A stretch of DNA of 64,000 bases. Source: Myxocyprinus asiaticus. Its lineage: Eukaryota > Chordata > Actinopteri > Cypriniformes > Catostomidae. A model generated the notes under the pieces. That model did not search any database. It was given only the letters and a program-made list of their open reading frames with translations, and had not been told where the DNA came from. Both the position numbers and the translations under genes were made by a program. The stretch spans positions 13,919,001 through 13,983,000 of the forward strand of contig NC_059346.1 of assembly GCF_019703515.2 (NCBI RefSeq). Direction: 5' to 3'. Of the stretch, positions 47,482 to 58,796 are shown in pieces (positions within the stretch are counted from its first letter, which is position 1; every line of letters begins with the position of its first letter).

Positions 47482-48460
47482 TAGGGCTGTCAACTGGGCA
47501 GAGAAACTAAGTTCGAATTTTAAAGTCAGCTGTTTTTTTTTTTAATTGGTGTTGTTTCCTTAGTCCACAAGAGGGCGCATTAAATTCATAAACCATACAG
47601 CACCATTATATTACTGCAAATAACATTCCTGGCTGTTAAAAAAATTGCATTTCATTTTCAACTAATGTGCATAAAATAAATAAATAAATTATCCATATTT
47701 TCAAATGTTAAGTCAAAAGAAAAATGAGGGGGGAAAACGCTTCAATAGACAGTACACATGGTGTTACACTTACTGATGCCATAGTATATACTACCCCCGG
47801 CTCAAGCTTCATAATAACAGCGAAATGCCACATTGTTTATTATTCATTACAGTGTATGTAGTGTAGCAATATTCACAGATAGCAGTGGTATTCGGCTCAA
47901 CTCGGTGGTGAAGCGGCTCAGACCATGAGCCCAGGCCAGGGGCTGTTCAAACTGACAAAACACAACAGACTGGAACTGAACTCAAGGATCTTGAGACACA
48001 CATTTCCAAGTTGAACATCTTTCCTGACAAATTATTTAAACAACTCATTGCTTAATCTGAGAAACACTTATAAGAGAGCAAGACACAACAGCCAAAGACC
48101 TCAACCTACTGTAAGGGGCTGTTCACACCGAACGCTTTTGCAACCATCCATTTGTTTTTGTATGTAAACGCACGCAAGAGGAACACCTTTGTTACCCTTT
48201 GTTTTTGTTTATTCAGCGTCTCGTGCAGGAGCACTCTTTTTAGATGCTGTGTAATTAAAAATAACTTTAAAAGCATATTGAGACTGTATTTGTTGCACTG
48301 TGTCTAGCCTTTTTTAGCGCAAGAATGCGATCGATCTGAAGTCATCGTCAGTGCTTGGCACAAATCCAGAGTTTGAATACACAGTTTTAGCATTCGAATG
48401 TGCATTTTTTTTTTAAATTCGACGAATATTCAAAATTCGAATTTTAATTTGACAGCCCTA
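47482..48460. mobile_element. hAT element with TAGGGCTGTCAA ends, 979 bp
   Basis: It starts TAGGGCTGTCAACTGGGC and ends TTTGACAGCCCTA, with identical 8-bp target copies GTATATAC (47474-47481 and 48461-48468). Subterminal AGTTCGAATTTTAA and AAATTCGAATTTTAATT are inverted relatives. It is non-coding. Inside, AGGGGCTGTTCACACC at 48115 resembles the end of the element at 57763-58076. Confidence 0.93.
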
Positions 48461-48468
48461 GTATATAC

Positions 48469-48895
48469 TACATGGTATAATAGTATTTTCTTTTGGTTTT
48501 AGATATAATATTATCTATTCTCTACCCTACTTCATACTTACAATACTTAATGTTTGGGTGGGCCAAGTTGCTGAACACAGAAGAGGTGATGTTGATGTGT
48601 AAATGTGAGTGGTCATATGTTAATGTGCTTGATGATTTCCAAATTATTATTATTTTTTAAATAAATAGTCTTTGTGAACTGGGTAGTGAGTTTTGAGATA
48701 TGAAAGTTGCAATATTTTCACATAGTACATACATCAAACTGTTTTATTTCAAAAGATGAATGGAAATTCTGTTTTTGATTGCAATTGATGGGAAACCATT
48801 TAGATATGCAATTTAGAAGTCTATATGAACCAAATCAGACTGCATTTTAATATCCTGTTAAATTTCACACGAATTCAATACTCTCAGAACTTTAA
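48469..48895. other. Intron 2 spacer
   Basis: AT-rich, no recognised feature. Confidence 0.4.
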
Positions 48896-49306
48896 AGGTG
48901 CACTCAGTATCTTTTGTCTTTGTGTCATCTTGAACTTACACTGACACATAGTGGCTTGGATACAGCATCATTCAAAATCAATAGTTTTCAGTTTCAGATG
49001 TCGTTGTGGAAATTTAGTATTCACAGTCAGCCATGATTACTTTAATCAATGAGTGAAATTATCAAATAACAGGATGGTTACTGAGATTAAGCGAGTAGTA
49101 TTTGGCTGGTCATGTGATTCTAACATGGCAGCCCCCATGTGTGGACCCTCTCCATGTAGAATAAAACAGCTTTTATAAGGTTACTGATATGACTGGAGTC
49201 TTCATTTTAATGTGAGTGCTCATGATTTCCTACATATATTGCAAAATTACGATTCATGTCTTTAGGAGTTAAACTTTTTTAATGAGGGAAAAATGACTGT
49301 GCACCT
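48896..49306. mobile_element. TTAA-flanked MITE, family 1, copy 2 (411 bp)
   Basis: The ends AGGTGCACTCAGTATC and GACTGTGCACCT are flanked by TTAA (48892-48895, 49307-49310). It aligns end to end with 22653-23052 in the same orientation, with few substitutions and one small insertion. Confidence 0.87.
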
Positions 49307-49527
49307 TTAAGGAATGAGATTATACATAGAGTTGTTTTTTATAACTTGGAATGGAGAGATAGAGAAACACTTGCATTTATCTTCATATCCTTGGTACCCA
49401 TGTCTCTCTAAGTGCTCTCGTGGCACTTTATATCTAGGTTTAATTATGCCTGCTTGTTTTGACCTCTGACAGCCTGTCTTTGTCTCTGCACATAATAACT
49501 ATTGCATTTACATAAAGCCATGAATAT

Positions 49528-49530
<3 letters not shown>

Positions 49531-49561
<31 letters not shown>
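49531..49561. repeat. (CA)n microsatellite
   Basis: Perfect AC dinucleotides that adjoin a dispersed repeat on the right. Confidence 0.95.
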
Positions 49562-49563
<2 letters not shown>

Positions 49564-49845
49564 GTGCAGCTATCATTATGAGGACTTTCCATAGACATAA
49601 TGATTTTTATACTGTATGAACTATAGATTCTATCCCCTAACCCTACCCCTAAACCTAACCCTCACAAAAAACTTTCTGCATTTTTACATTTTCAATAAAA
49701 CATAGTTTAGTATGTTTTTTTTAAGTGATTTAAATTATGGTGACACTAGAAATGTCCTCATAAACCACATTTATAGCATAATACCCTTGTAATTACCAGT
49801 TTGTAACCTAAAAAAAGTCCTCATAAACCACTTAAACCTGCCCCC
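49562..49845. repeat. CA-flanked dispersed repeat, copy 1
   Basis: It runs TGGTGCAGCTATCATTATGA ... CCCCTAACCCTACCCCTAAA ... CCAGTTTGTAACCTAAAAAA and ends at AAACCACTTAAACC. It is followed by another CA run at about 49850-49875. It is nearly identical to 52164-52445. TGAGGACT near the left and AGTCCTCA near the right are inverted, so it may be a MITE. Confidence 0.75.
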
Positions 49846-49945
49846 CCACACACACACACACATACACACACAGATGGAGGAAGATGTCACATCTCAATTT
49901 TCCACAACAATGGATGTCAGATTACGTCACATTACTTCCTTTAAT

Positions 49946-49983
49946 TAATAATAATAATAATAATAAAAATAATAATAATAATA
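49946..49983. repeat. (TAA)n microsatellite
   Basis: TAA/ATA trinucleotides with a few interruptions. Confidence 0.9.
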
Positions 49984-50060
49984 ACATAAATGGTTTCCTT
50001 TTCTAAGGCTGTATTCCGTTAATTTAAATTCAGATCAGTGTGTGCACTTCATGCAATGTG

Positions 50061-50213
50061 CACTCACTGCCCACTTTATTACACATTAACTGAAGCTCCT
50101 GACCTGTACTTGCTTGATTTTATGCATTGCACTGCTGCCACACGATTGGCTGATTAGATAATTGCATGAATAAGTAGGTGTCCAGGTGTACCTTATAAAG
50201 TGATAAGTGAGTG
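50061..50213. mobile_element. 153-bp MITE with CACTCACT ends, beside exon 3
   Basis: The left CACTCACTGCCCACTTTATT and the right TTATAAAGTGATAAGTGAGTG are inverted with small differences. TA follows on the right; the left flank reads TG. It ends 46 bp before exon 3 at 50260, so it lies at the branch-point region of this acceptor. Confidence 0.65.
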
Positions 50214-50259
50214 TATATTTTGGAAAGGATCAGTGTCTGATGTTATTTTTCTTTTGCAG

Positions 50260-50359
50260 ACAAGTTTAACGTGTACGTTACGCTGAAGGTCCAGAATGTT
50301 AAGAGCACCACCATCACGGTACGGGGAGACCATCCCTGCTGGGAACAAGACTTCATGTT
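50260..50359 (+). CDS. unc13b: unc13b-like, coding exon 3 (C2A domain core)
   Basis: This 100-base exon lies between TTTTGCAG and GTGAGT. It encodes [16 protein letters not shown], then [17 protein letters not shown] and two bases of the next codon. This is the heart of the Munc13 C2A domain, which does not act as a calcium sensor but dimerises or binds the RIM zinc finger to recruit Munc13 to active zones. DKFN and RGD-x-P are UNC13B-like (UNC13A has EKFN and RGS-x-P). The Cys in HPCWEQ replaces the usual Ser, and Val replaces Thr after DKFN. Intron 2 (25365-50259) is about 24.9 kb and almost wholly filled with mobile elements. No frameshift or stop is seen. Confidence 0.95.
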
Positions 50360-52135
50360 GTGAGTATAGCGGGTTTTTTATGTTTCCATGTTCTTGTGCA
50401 TGTCTGTTCCACAGTACTAAATTTTTTGACTAATGTAAGGGCCTGATTCACTGAAGGACTTTAAAAACACTCAAAACTACTTTCCTGTGGAAAATGAAAG
50501 ATGATGTTTATGAGCACCTTAAACTGGATATGCAGAAGTGTTCCGTGTAAAAGAAAACATTCTAGGTCTGATCATCTCTGTTTTAATATTTTATTTTATA
50601 TAACAATCAGGGCTGTAAACACCATAGACACTGAGGGGGTCGCGCCACCCAATATTCAGAATAGTGGTCAATCAATATTGTTTTTTCAAAGATCGATTCT
50701 TAAACTTTTACACTTGTCCCCCCAATTTTTAATATTTGGTTTTATCCTTGGAAGAAAATAGAAATAAATGTATTTGGGGTGAAAGAATTGTCTTTTAAAG
50801 ATATAATAGTTATCACGTACTTTTGTTGACTTTTTCAGTATTTCTTCATACAGCCATCATGTCTGTTGAGATTGCTTTTTTTGTCCTGCTTTAAATTACC
50901 ACACTTCAATTTCTCTTACCTTTGACCCTCTTGTGTCGAAATGACAAATGTTAAATAGGTGTTTGATGGCCTCTCAGGAGGTTTTGTGTGTCCCAGAAAT
51001 TGTCCCCAATTTTCAGATTGTTCTAGATAGAACAATTCCTAAGAAAACATTCTGAGAATCAGCCACAGTTAAAGTAATTACTAGAGAGAGAGAGAGAGAG
51101 AGCAGGACTGGGACTACACACAAAAACATTCACTTACACAAAACTCAAGGACTGATGTTGGATTAAAGCATTTTGCGGTTGTTCTACTCTGAGTGTATTT
51201 GGTTACATTCATGCTCTCTACTTACCACCTGTAGAATTGGGTTGGGGATGACCCTCATCTTGTTACAAACCTGTATGCAGTTATTTTTTTTAATTGAACA
51301 CAAAAGTGGACATTTTTGATGAATCTTTACACAGCTCTTGCTATACAACAAGAGTTCATAGTGACATCTGTCAAGTTCCAAAAACAACAACAAAAACACC
51401 ATTAGAACACCGTTATAGAAGTCTATTTGACTATATTCCAAGTCTTTAGAGGCTATATGATAGCTTTGTGTAAGGAACAGACTGAAATTACATAATTATT
51501 CACTGATAATCTTAAATTCCACTGAAGCTTGCATCTAGCCCATGTTCAGATTTAAAAAAAATTGATGGCAAAGGGAAAAAAAAAAAATACTGGTTTTGAA
51601 ATTCTGAACATGAACACAGGCAAGACACAAGCATTGATGTAGTGAACATTTTCACTGAATAATAACTTTTTGGTCTGTTCCTCACACAAACCTGTGCTGT
51701 GGGTTTACAAGACATGAAATAGAGTGCACAAGTCTAGACTACTTTTATGATGCTTTTTTGGTGTTGTTTCCTTTTTGAAGCTTGACAGCCATGGTCACTA
51801 TGAACTATGTAGTTGTATGGTTTGTAATTTATGGTTTTGGTATTAATTATTATTTAATTTTTGGTAACAATTTATGGTAAATTTGATTTTGACTCTGCAG
51901 CAGCCTTTTGAAAAGCCCAAATGTGTTGACCACTAGCTGAAATCAACATATATTTATGCTTTTATCAAAACCATTTCCTTGTTTGAAAAGGCACAGTGCA
52001 GTTATAGAGATAGTGTGTCAGGAATTCTAGGCCAGTGGCTTAATTTTGTGTGTGTGTGTGTAAAGGGAGATCCTCTGTTCCTGGATTATTGTCCTGCTGC
52101 TCACTAGGACTCACTATGATCAGCAGGTTAAAAAC
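50360..52135. other. Start of intron 3
   Basis: A short (GA)n run lies at 51083-51102 and a (TG)n run near 52049-52062. No gene or element was recognised. Confidence 0.5.

Positions 52136-52163
<28 letters not shown>
52136..52163. repeat. (CA)n microsatellite
   Basis: It adjoins the second copy of the dispersed repeat, as at 49531-49561. Confidence 0.93.
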
Positions 52164-52166
<3 letters not shown>

Positions 52167-52445
52167 TGGTGCAGCTATCATTATGAGGACTCTCCATAGA
52201 CGTAATGATTTTTATACTGTATGAACTATAGATTCTATCCCCTAACCCTACCCCTAAACCTAACCCTCACAAAAAACTTTCTGCATTTTTACATTTTCAA
52301 TAAAACATGGTTTAGTATGTTTTTTTTTTTTTAAGTGATTTGAATTATAGGGACACTAGAAATGTCCTCATAAACTAAATTTATAGCATAATACCCTTGT
52401 AATTACCAGTTTGTAACCTAAAAAAAAGTCCACGTAAACCGCCCA
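52164..52445. repeat. CA-flanked dispersed repeat, copy 2
   Basis: It matches 49562-49845 nearly base for base, including CCCCTAACCCTACCCCTAAA, and is followed by a longer CA array at 52459-52514. The two copies are 2.3 kb apart in the same orientation. Confidence 0.78.
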
Positions 52446-52458
52446 AAGCCGTCTCTCT

Positions 52459-52514
<56 letters not shown>
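52459..52514. repeat. (CA)n microsatellite
   Basis: About 56 bases of CA with one AAA interruption. Confidence 0.95.
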
Positions 52515-52518
<4 letters not shown>

Positions 52519-52769
52519 GACAAAGGCATAGTAGGGGGTGTGCAGCGAAGCCATTATCTGTATTTGTATCTGTATCTGTTCATATGACAAAATTATCTGT
52601 ATCTGTATTCGGATAGAACGGGTGTGGGTGGGGCTTAAACCAGAAGTGCGTCAAAACTAAATTAGTTTTAAAATGTTACTCTTCCATTTATAGTTTCTAT
52701 GAATAAATATGTATATGCCTTGTTTATGCTTTTTCATAATAATAGCCTAATAATAATAATAACTGTATG

Positions 52770-52804
<35 letters not shown>
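52770..52804. repeat. (TAA)n microsatellite
   Basis: Perfect trinucleotide run adjoining the SINE-like repeat on its right. Confidence 0.92.
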
Positions 52805-52805
<1 letters not shown>

Positions 52806-52926
52806 CCCTGTGATGGACTGTCCACCTGTCTAAGGTGTTTCCCTGCCTTCAGCCCGAGACAGCTGGGATAGGCTCCAGCACTACCTGCGACCTTGCATAG
52901 GACTAGCAGCTATAGCATATGGATGG

Positions 52927-52930
<4 letters not shown>
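52805..52930 (+). repeat. SINE/LINE 3'-tail type repeat
   Basis: CCTGTGATGGACTGTCCACC followed by GCTGGGATAGGCTCCAGCAC and ATGGATGGATAATAAT is a sequence very common in teleosts as the 3' part of retroposons. Only about 125 bp is present; the tail runs into a TAA array (52927-52969). Confidence 0.7.
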
Positions 52931-52973
<43 letters not shown>

Positions 52974-53335
52974 GGCCCAATAGCCCAATTATTATTTTAA
53001 AATATATCTTATTATTTATTTATATTTACCAGATGAAGCTGAATTTTTAGGCTACATTAACTGTGGAATATGTTGTTAACTGTGGTTTCTCCTGGTATTT
53101 CTGATATTAATATCTGCACGAAACAGAATTTTCGTTTGTCTGTGCATGTATAACAACATTATTCTGGAGGTAGGAGGTGTTAAGCAAAATGTGAAATGTC
53201 AAGCACATATTTTGCAGTGAATGACATATACAAATTCAAACATAAAAAGAAATGAAAATAAAATCAATATAGCCTACAAACAGGTGAAAGTCCCATAAGT
53301 CTGTCAGGGATTTTTACGATAGGACACCATTATTT

Positions 53336-53340
53336 AATTA

Positions 53341-53376
<36 letters not shown>
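53336..53376. repeat. (TAA)n microsatellite
   Basis: About 40 bases of AAT/TAA repeats; an (AAG)n run follows at 53441-53464. Confidence 0.92.
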
Positions 53377-53377
<1 letters not shown>

Positions 53378-53815
53378 TTGCATTTATATAGCACCTTTCC
53401 ATTTCAAGAACACCTAACATTCTCACATTTAGCACAGTTTAAAGAAGAAGAAGAAGAAGAAGAAAAAGCATGTTTCAGTTTCTTCATTTTTCATAAGGAG
53501 GAATATTCCTAATAGATGAACTCTATACAGCATTTAAACCTTCATGGAGCATTTTTACTTTTTTTCGGAATAAAGTCTTAACCAGATAATTTCCTTAATC
53601 ACTGATGTGAATATAAATGTGGTCAACTTTAAGAGATGGTTAGACGGGCTCCGACGTTAAATCACTTCAGGTCAGGAATTTAACATCACACTCAGATTTA
53701 GGCTATAAATGAATACATGGGAATCACGTGTGAATCGTGTGATACATTAACATAGACATTTCAAGAAGTGGAAAGTGTATATGATGTCGTATCTTAGTTA
53801 ATATTACACTTGACA

Positions 53816-54263
53816 GGGGGCCTGGGTAGCTCAGTGAGTAAAGATGCTGACTACCACCCCTGGAGTCGCAAGTTCGAATCCAGGGCGTGCTGAGTGACTC
53901 CAGCCAGGCCTCCTAAGCAAACAAATTGTCCCAGTTGCTAGGGAGGGCCACATGGGGTAACCTCCTCATGGTCGCTATAATGTGTGGTTCTCGCTCTCGA
54001 TGGTGCGCGTGGTGAATTGTGCGTGGATGCCGTGGAGAATTCCATGAAGCCTCCATACGCGTTATGTCTCCACGGTAACGCGCTCAACAAGCTGCGTGAT
54101 AAGATGCGCAGATTGACGGTCTCAGACACGGAGGCAACTGAGATTCGTCCTCCACCACCCGGATTGAGGCGAGTCACTGTGCCACCACGAGGACCTAGAG
54201 CACATTGGGAATTGAGCATTCCAAATTGGGGAGAAAAGGGGAGAAAAAATAAATAAATAAATT
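53816..54263 (+). repeat. tRNA-headed SINE, full-length copy (448 bp)
   Basis: It is flanked by identical TTACACTTGACA copies (53804-53815 and 54264-54275). The head GCCTGGGTAGCTCAGTGAGT gives an A box and CAAGTTCGAATCC a B box, so internal polymerase III promotion is expected. The body shares GTAACCTCCTCATGGTCGC and CCAAATTGGGGAGAAAAGGG with the other copies. The tail is AAAT repeats. Open frames on both strands of about 90-120 codons are chance frames within the SINE. Confidence 0.93.
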
Positions 54264-54575
54264 TTACACTTGACAAGCTCCAAATGCGCACAATTAACAG
54301 AGAGCGCAAACGGAGTCAAGACCGCGTCCATCCGATTTGAAATCACAATGTGTGCATTTTCATTCATAAATGTTTACACTTTAGAAATATTGGCTGCATA
54401 GATTCATAAATTCGTTGTAATTTTGGATATGTTTATTTAAAATGTCGCTTTATACTTGTGCTGCTTGGATAATCATTCAAATGAATATTTTTTTTTAGAT
54501 TCTTCGAATTAATCCATTATTCGTTTTGAAGTCATTATTCATGCCATTCCAAATAAGGCTTTGGGTACATCCCTA

Positions 54576-55774
54576 ATGCGTAGTCAAACAAGTTTGCCTA
54601 TACAGTGTTTATTTTAAGATACATGTTTTTTACTTCAGCTTAAATTCCCCGTGAAGTGCTTTGAGCACGGTTCGATTTGGTGTTTTGATTTATTTCCTAC
54701 TCGAAACAGGAATTGGGGCGGGACATGACAAACTATAATATATCCATGTTTTGAATCACAATACACTAAACATGAAGATAAAGAACATTTACTGGTGCTG
54801 TACATCCCTTCGGCTGCACAAAAAATATATATAAACTCCAGCAACTTTTCTTGCGTCAGCTCCCGTGTTGGCGCGTCCCATTCAGAAATGATCATCCCTA
54901 TACCCTATTCCCTTCGAAGACAATAACCTCCACTGTGAGAGCATCAGATGGCTGAAAGGTGATAAGGGTCAGCCAGAACTCACTTTTTAGGAGATTCTTA
55001 TTGGAAATTCTGTTTGGAACGACCCTACAGCATTGATTGTGCTCCCTTTTGTGCCCTGCGAAGGCATGATCAGCAACAGTTAGAACACAGCCAGGCGCTG
55101 AACAGTTGAAGGGGGTGGGTGCATTTTAATTTGTTGAAAGCATTTGATTGGACAAGGTTTCTGAACCTCTGTGTGATGTAATGGGTGTTCCTGAGTTTTT
55201 TTTAGCTGGAAGAGAGGGACTGCAAATTGTAAATGCTTATATCTTCTGAAAATGAATTATGTTAACGTTTAGAAGTACATTATCATATATGTAGATGACC
55301 TCAAAGCTAATAAAAATGGACTAAAAGTGGCAAAACATACATTTTGATTTCACAGGGTCTTTAACAGCATTTTATAACATTCTAGGCTTTCATACTGTAA
55401 ATAAATCAGCAGATATGTTAATGCTTGAAAGTGCTGGAAAGATTATAGCACTTGTTCTGCAGTAATGATAGTGTCCAGAACTTAAGTTGCCTGCTGCTGT
55501 TTCTTTAATAATAAAAAGTATATTAATTTCTATGGAAATGTTTTTAAAATGCTGATTTGGTGACATTTTGTTTGGGTAAACATTCAGAGGTCAGATGTGT
55601 ATTACTGCATACATTTTTTTTATTTTTTTTTATAAAGGTGTCAGTCCTGTTTTGGTTGTAGAGAGCAGTTGTAGGTGTAGTCCTGAGACATAGTAGTTCA
55701 ACAAATCATAGAAAAAACAAAATAACATACTTATTTTGCAGTGTTGTTGGTCCAGATGTTATAATGGTGGATAC
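54576..55774. other. Intron 3 spacer
   Basis: No recognised gene or element; the final eight bases are the left target copy of the hAT element. Confidence 0.5.
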
Positions 55775-56981
55775 TAGTGGTCGACCGATATATCACAGAG
55801 GCTGATAAATCGGCCGATATTCTGACTTTTTAAATTATCGGCATCAACCGATACATTTTCCCGTTTGGACGTTTTTTTTTTTTTTTTCTTGAGGGCGCCG
55901 AAAATCATCTGCTTGCATGTGAAGCGATTGAGACATGTAAACAACTAGTCACGGTTCGTTTTGTTGTTACGTGCCATCGTGTTACTACAATAATAGACCG
56001 GTGTGCAACACTTGTCATTTAAACAATCCCTTATCAAAAATCTCTTATCAATAGTTCCCTGTAACGTTTCTAATGATAAAGGGTAAATATCAATAAAACT
56101 TCTATTATATACTGTTTGCAAATATGCAGATATCACGTTAAAACAGATGTCATTCACGAACCTCACGAAACCAGCGTTTTCTTCCCGTCGAGCGCTCATC
56201 TAATATCTTAGCTCCATCAGCCAGAATCAAAAACTTCAGTATCAGGATCAAAAGTTCCTCTGATTCACAAATCATGACAACAGTCCAAGCAAGTGATCCA
56301 CGGCGTTTAAACTGTCAGGAGATTGCTGGATCTGCACGAGCGCGTGAGTGCAACTTCAAGGCTGCGTCTGAAACCAGGAATTGCTGTATACGGAGGAAGG
56401 ATGAAAATAAGTTTCTTCTCAAACTGTTTGGAGACCAGTTTCCTTAAGAGTTCCATTCATTCAAAACAGATGGCAGTTAAGCCATTAACTGATTAGTCAG
56501 CAAGGTAGTAAGTCAGCTGCCTATGTTTTCGGATGCAGCCCAAGGTAAAAGCGCTTCACGTGTGCTATAAGTAAATGTCTTATTCACTATGCACTGTATG
56601 TACAGTTGGTTTGATTCTGTATTTTTTGAGAAAATGCGATTGCTAAGGTGGACATGCCATCCATGGTTGCTGGACTACTGTGTGTACTGTTATTTCCTTC
56701 TTCCTAATATATTAACAATTTCTTGTGCAAATAAATTGCAAAAATTTGATGACTAAACTGCTATCTACCATTTAAAATACAATGTTGTTTTTTAGTTTTG
56801 TGTTATATTGAGTAAATATAGTGCTAAATAAGGGTTTATTATTTTTTTTTTTTTTTTAGCAATTTTATGTTTATGTTATTTACTATATTTAATATAGTGA
56901 TATATCAGCATTGTATCGGCCTATCGACCACCCTGCTCTCTGGGCATCGGCCATTAAAAAACCCATATCAGTCGACCACTA
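55775..56981. mobile_element. hAT element, TAGTGGTCGACCGATAT family, copy 2 (1.2 kb)
   Basis: It starts TAGTGGTCGACCGATATATC and ends ATATCAGTCGACCACTA. Flanks GTGGATAC and GTGTATAC are 8-bp copies with one mismatch. A second inverted block (GGCCGATATTCTG and ATCGGCC) lies inside. No transposase was recognised. Same family as 35563-36029. Confidence 0.85.
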
Positions 56982-56989
56982 GTGTATAC

Positions 56990-57762
56990 TGTGATAATTC
57001 AGCAGACAGGGCTACAATCTGCCCCCTCTAAAGAGGCTTATGTGCCCAAAACAGAGGCTTTGGTGTGCCAGCTATTATCTGGAGATCACAGCTGAAATGT
57101 TAGTATGTTTCTTAGATTTTCACTGATTTTTTTATTAACTAATGTGTTTTGGGAATTTAGAAGCTTCTTGTGAAGTGGCATGTGCACAAAAAAAGTATTT
57201 ATTCTAGTGATGTGTGTTCAGCTCAAAAGACAGCATATTGAATGTTTTCAATGGACAAACTCGTACAGTTGTCAAACACAACAGAAACAAACATGTCATG
57301 CAAATGAAATGTGCTTGCATCACTGTCAGGATAAATCCTGGACTGCTTGAATCAATGTAATTATGTAATGCAGAGATTAAGATATCCAACAGCTGGTCAA
57401 AGGAATTATTGTGTAGATAATGATGGACTTAACGGAGGTGAAAAATTATGCCAGCTTTAAAATAACTACATGATTATATGAAGAATTTGAGATTAAATGG
57501 GACTGCTTTTTTCAAACATTTGATTTGAGTTTTACATTGTTGAGCACATTTTATTAATGATTAAAATAATCTACTGCCAAGCCTTGGGAAGGTAACCAAG
57601 TCATGATCCATCATGATAATAGTCAAGTTGTTGGTGCCATTTACTCGTTGGCTGCGGTTGGTTGAATATCTTGGCCAAAATTTACTACCATCATTGTGCC
57701 ATAAGTGCAAAATGGCTTGCTCGAGGGTTATAGTCCAATTCTCTAATTGGCCCTGTCTCTAT
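56990..57762. other. Intron 3 spacer
   Basis: No recognised gene or element. Confidence 0.45.
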
Positions 57763-58076
57763 TAGGGACAATTTACACAGGACACATTCTTGCGTCCATT
57801 TGCACTGTTTGCAAATTATTTTTATTTTTTTATGTAAACATGCGCTAGTCTTTGACCATTGTGATTTTGCTGCTTTTCAGCATTTCTCGCCATGTTGGGA
57901 AAAGCACTGTTCAAATAAAAATGACTTGACTTCTGCATGTTATAAACACTGTGTCAAGTAAAAAAATTTAAGCTTTTAAAAGTGTGACTTAAGACATCTG
58001 TGTTCTATTCCATTATGCTGAACTGCATTTCACTGTTTTTTGAACTAGAGAATGCATCCTGTGTGAACAGCCCCTA
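57763..58076. mobile_element. Possible 314-bp MITE (TAGGG...CCCTA ends)
   Basis: TAGGGACAATTTACACAGGA on the left and TCCTGTGTGAACAGCCCCTA on the right are inverted relatives. No matching 8-bp target copies are seen, so assignment to hAT is tentative. Confidence 0.5.
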
Positions 58077-58796
58077 AGACACTTTGCATAAGGAAACTTT
58101 TGCTATATAAAGATGAATGTAATGGTTACATTGATAGCTTTCTGCCTAGAAAAGAAACAGGGGTGTTGTGTTTCTGCATGAGTTTGTGATCAGATCGACT
58201 TGACAGCCAGAGTGATCCTCTTTTGTTTGGTGTGTGATGCACAGTTTTTTTTGAAGCCTTTAACATAGTCGATAAGTGTATTTTTAGATTCTGTTGAGAT
58301 TTTAGAAGTTGTGTCTTGTAATTCAGCCTTAAAGGGCTTCTCTTCATCCAAGGGGATGAAGAAGTTTGGTGGCTGATAAAATAACTAACAACATCTCAGA
58401 GTTTTATGGTATTTTGGTGCTGATGTGTGAATGGTAGCAAAACAGAAAAAAGACAGAGAGACGTTGCATGTGTGAATAGCAGATTTGGTACATTTACCAG
58501 CAAAGGCAATTCAACAATTTGAATGTAATTTACCTGGTTTCCTAGATAATTATATTGCTATATGGAATAAAGAATGTATTAACAATGCAAATTACAGTCT
58601 CATGGCTGGTACAAAATATTTATGAACAGCACATTTTCTTCAATTCCTCCACCATTGGTAAGTAAGGCAGAAAGTAAATTTTGGCACTGTTGAAGTGTCT
58701 TGCACTCGAAGAGAGATGTGGGAGAAAATATGTTAAGTGTTTGTATGGTAAACTAGACCACAGTAGGTGATGAATTTTGTAGGCTTTACAGTTATT
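58077..58796. other. Intron 3 spacer
   Basis: No recognised gene or element. Confidence 0.45.

Larger units (their letters stand above)
52532..54575. mobile_element. Probable hAT element, 2.0 kb, with nested repeats
   Basis: It starts TAGGGGGTGTGCAGCGAAGC and ends CTTTGGGTACATCCCTA. Flanks AGGCATAG and ATGCGTAG agree at 6 of 8 positions, so the target duplication is eroded or the left boundary is slightly off. It contains a short SINE-like tail (52804-52930), TAA repeats and a full-length SINE (53816-54263). No transposase was recognised. Confidence 0.5.

Noticed and set aside
49625..49660. Interstitial telomere sequence
   Set aside because: The CCCTAACCCTACCCCTAAA block is short, irregular and part of a dispersed repeat found twice here.
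52381..52590. 69-codon frame rich in VCVC
   Set aside because: It is a translation of the CA microsatellite.
53816..53900. Possible tRNA gene
   Set aside because: It is the head of a SINE with target-site duplication, not a stand-alone tRNA.
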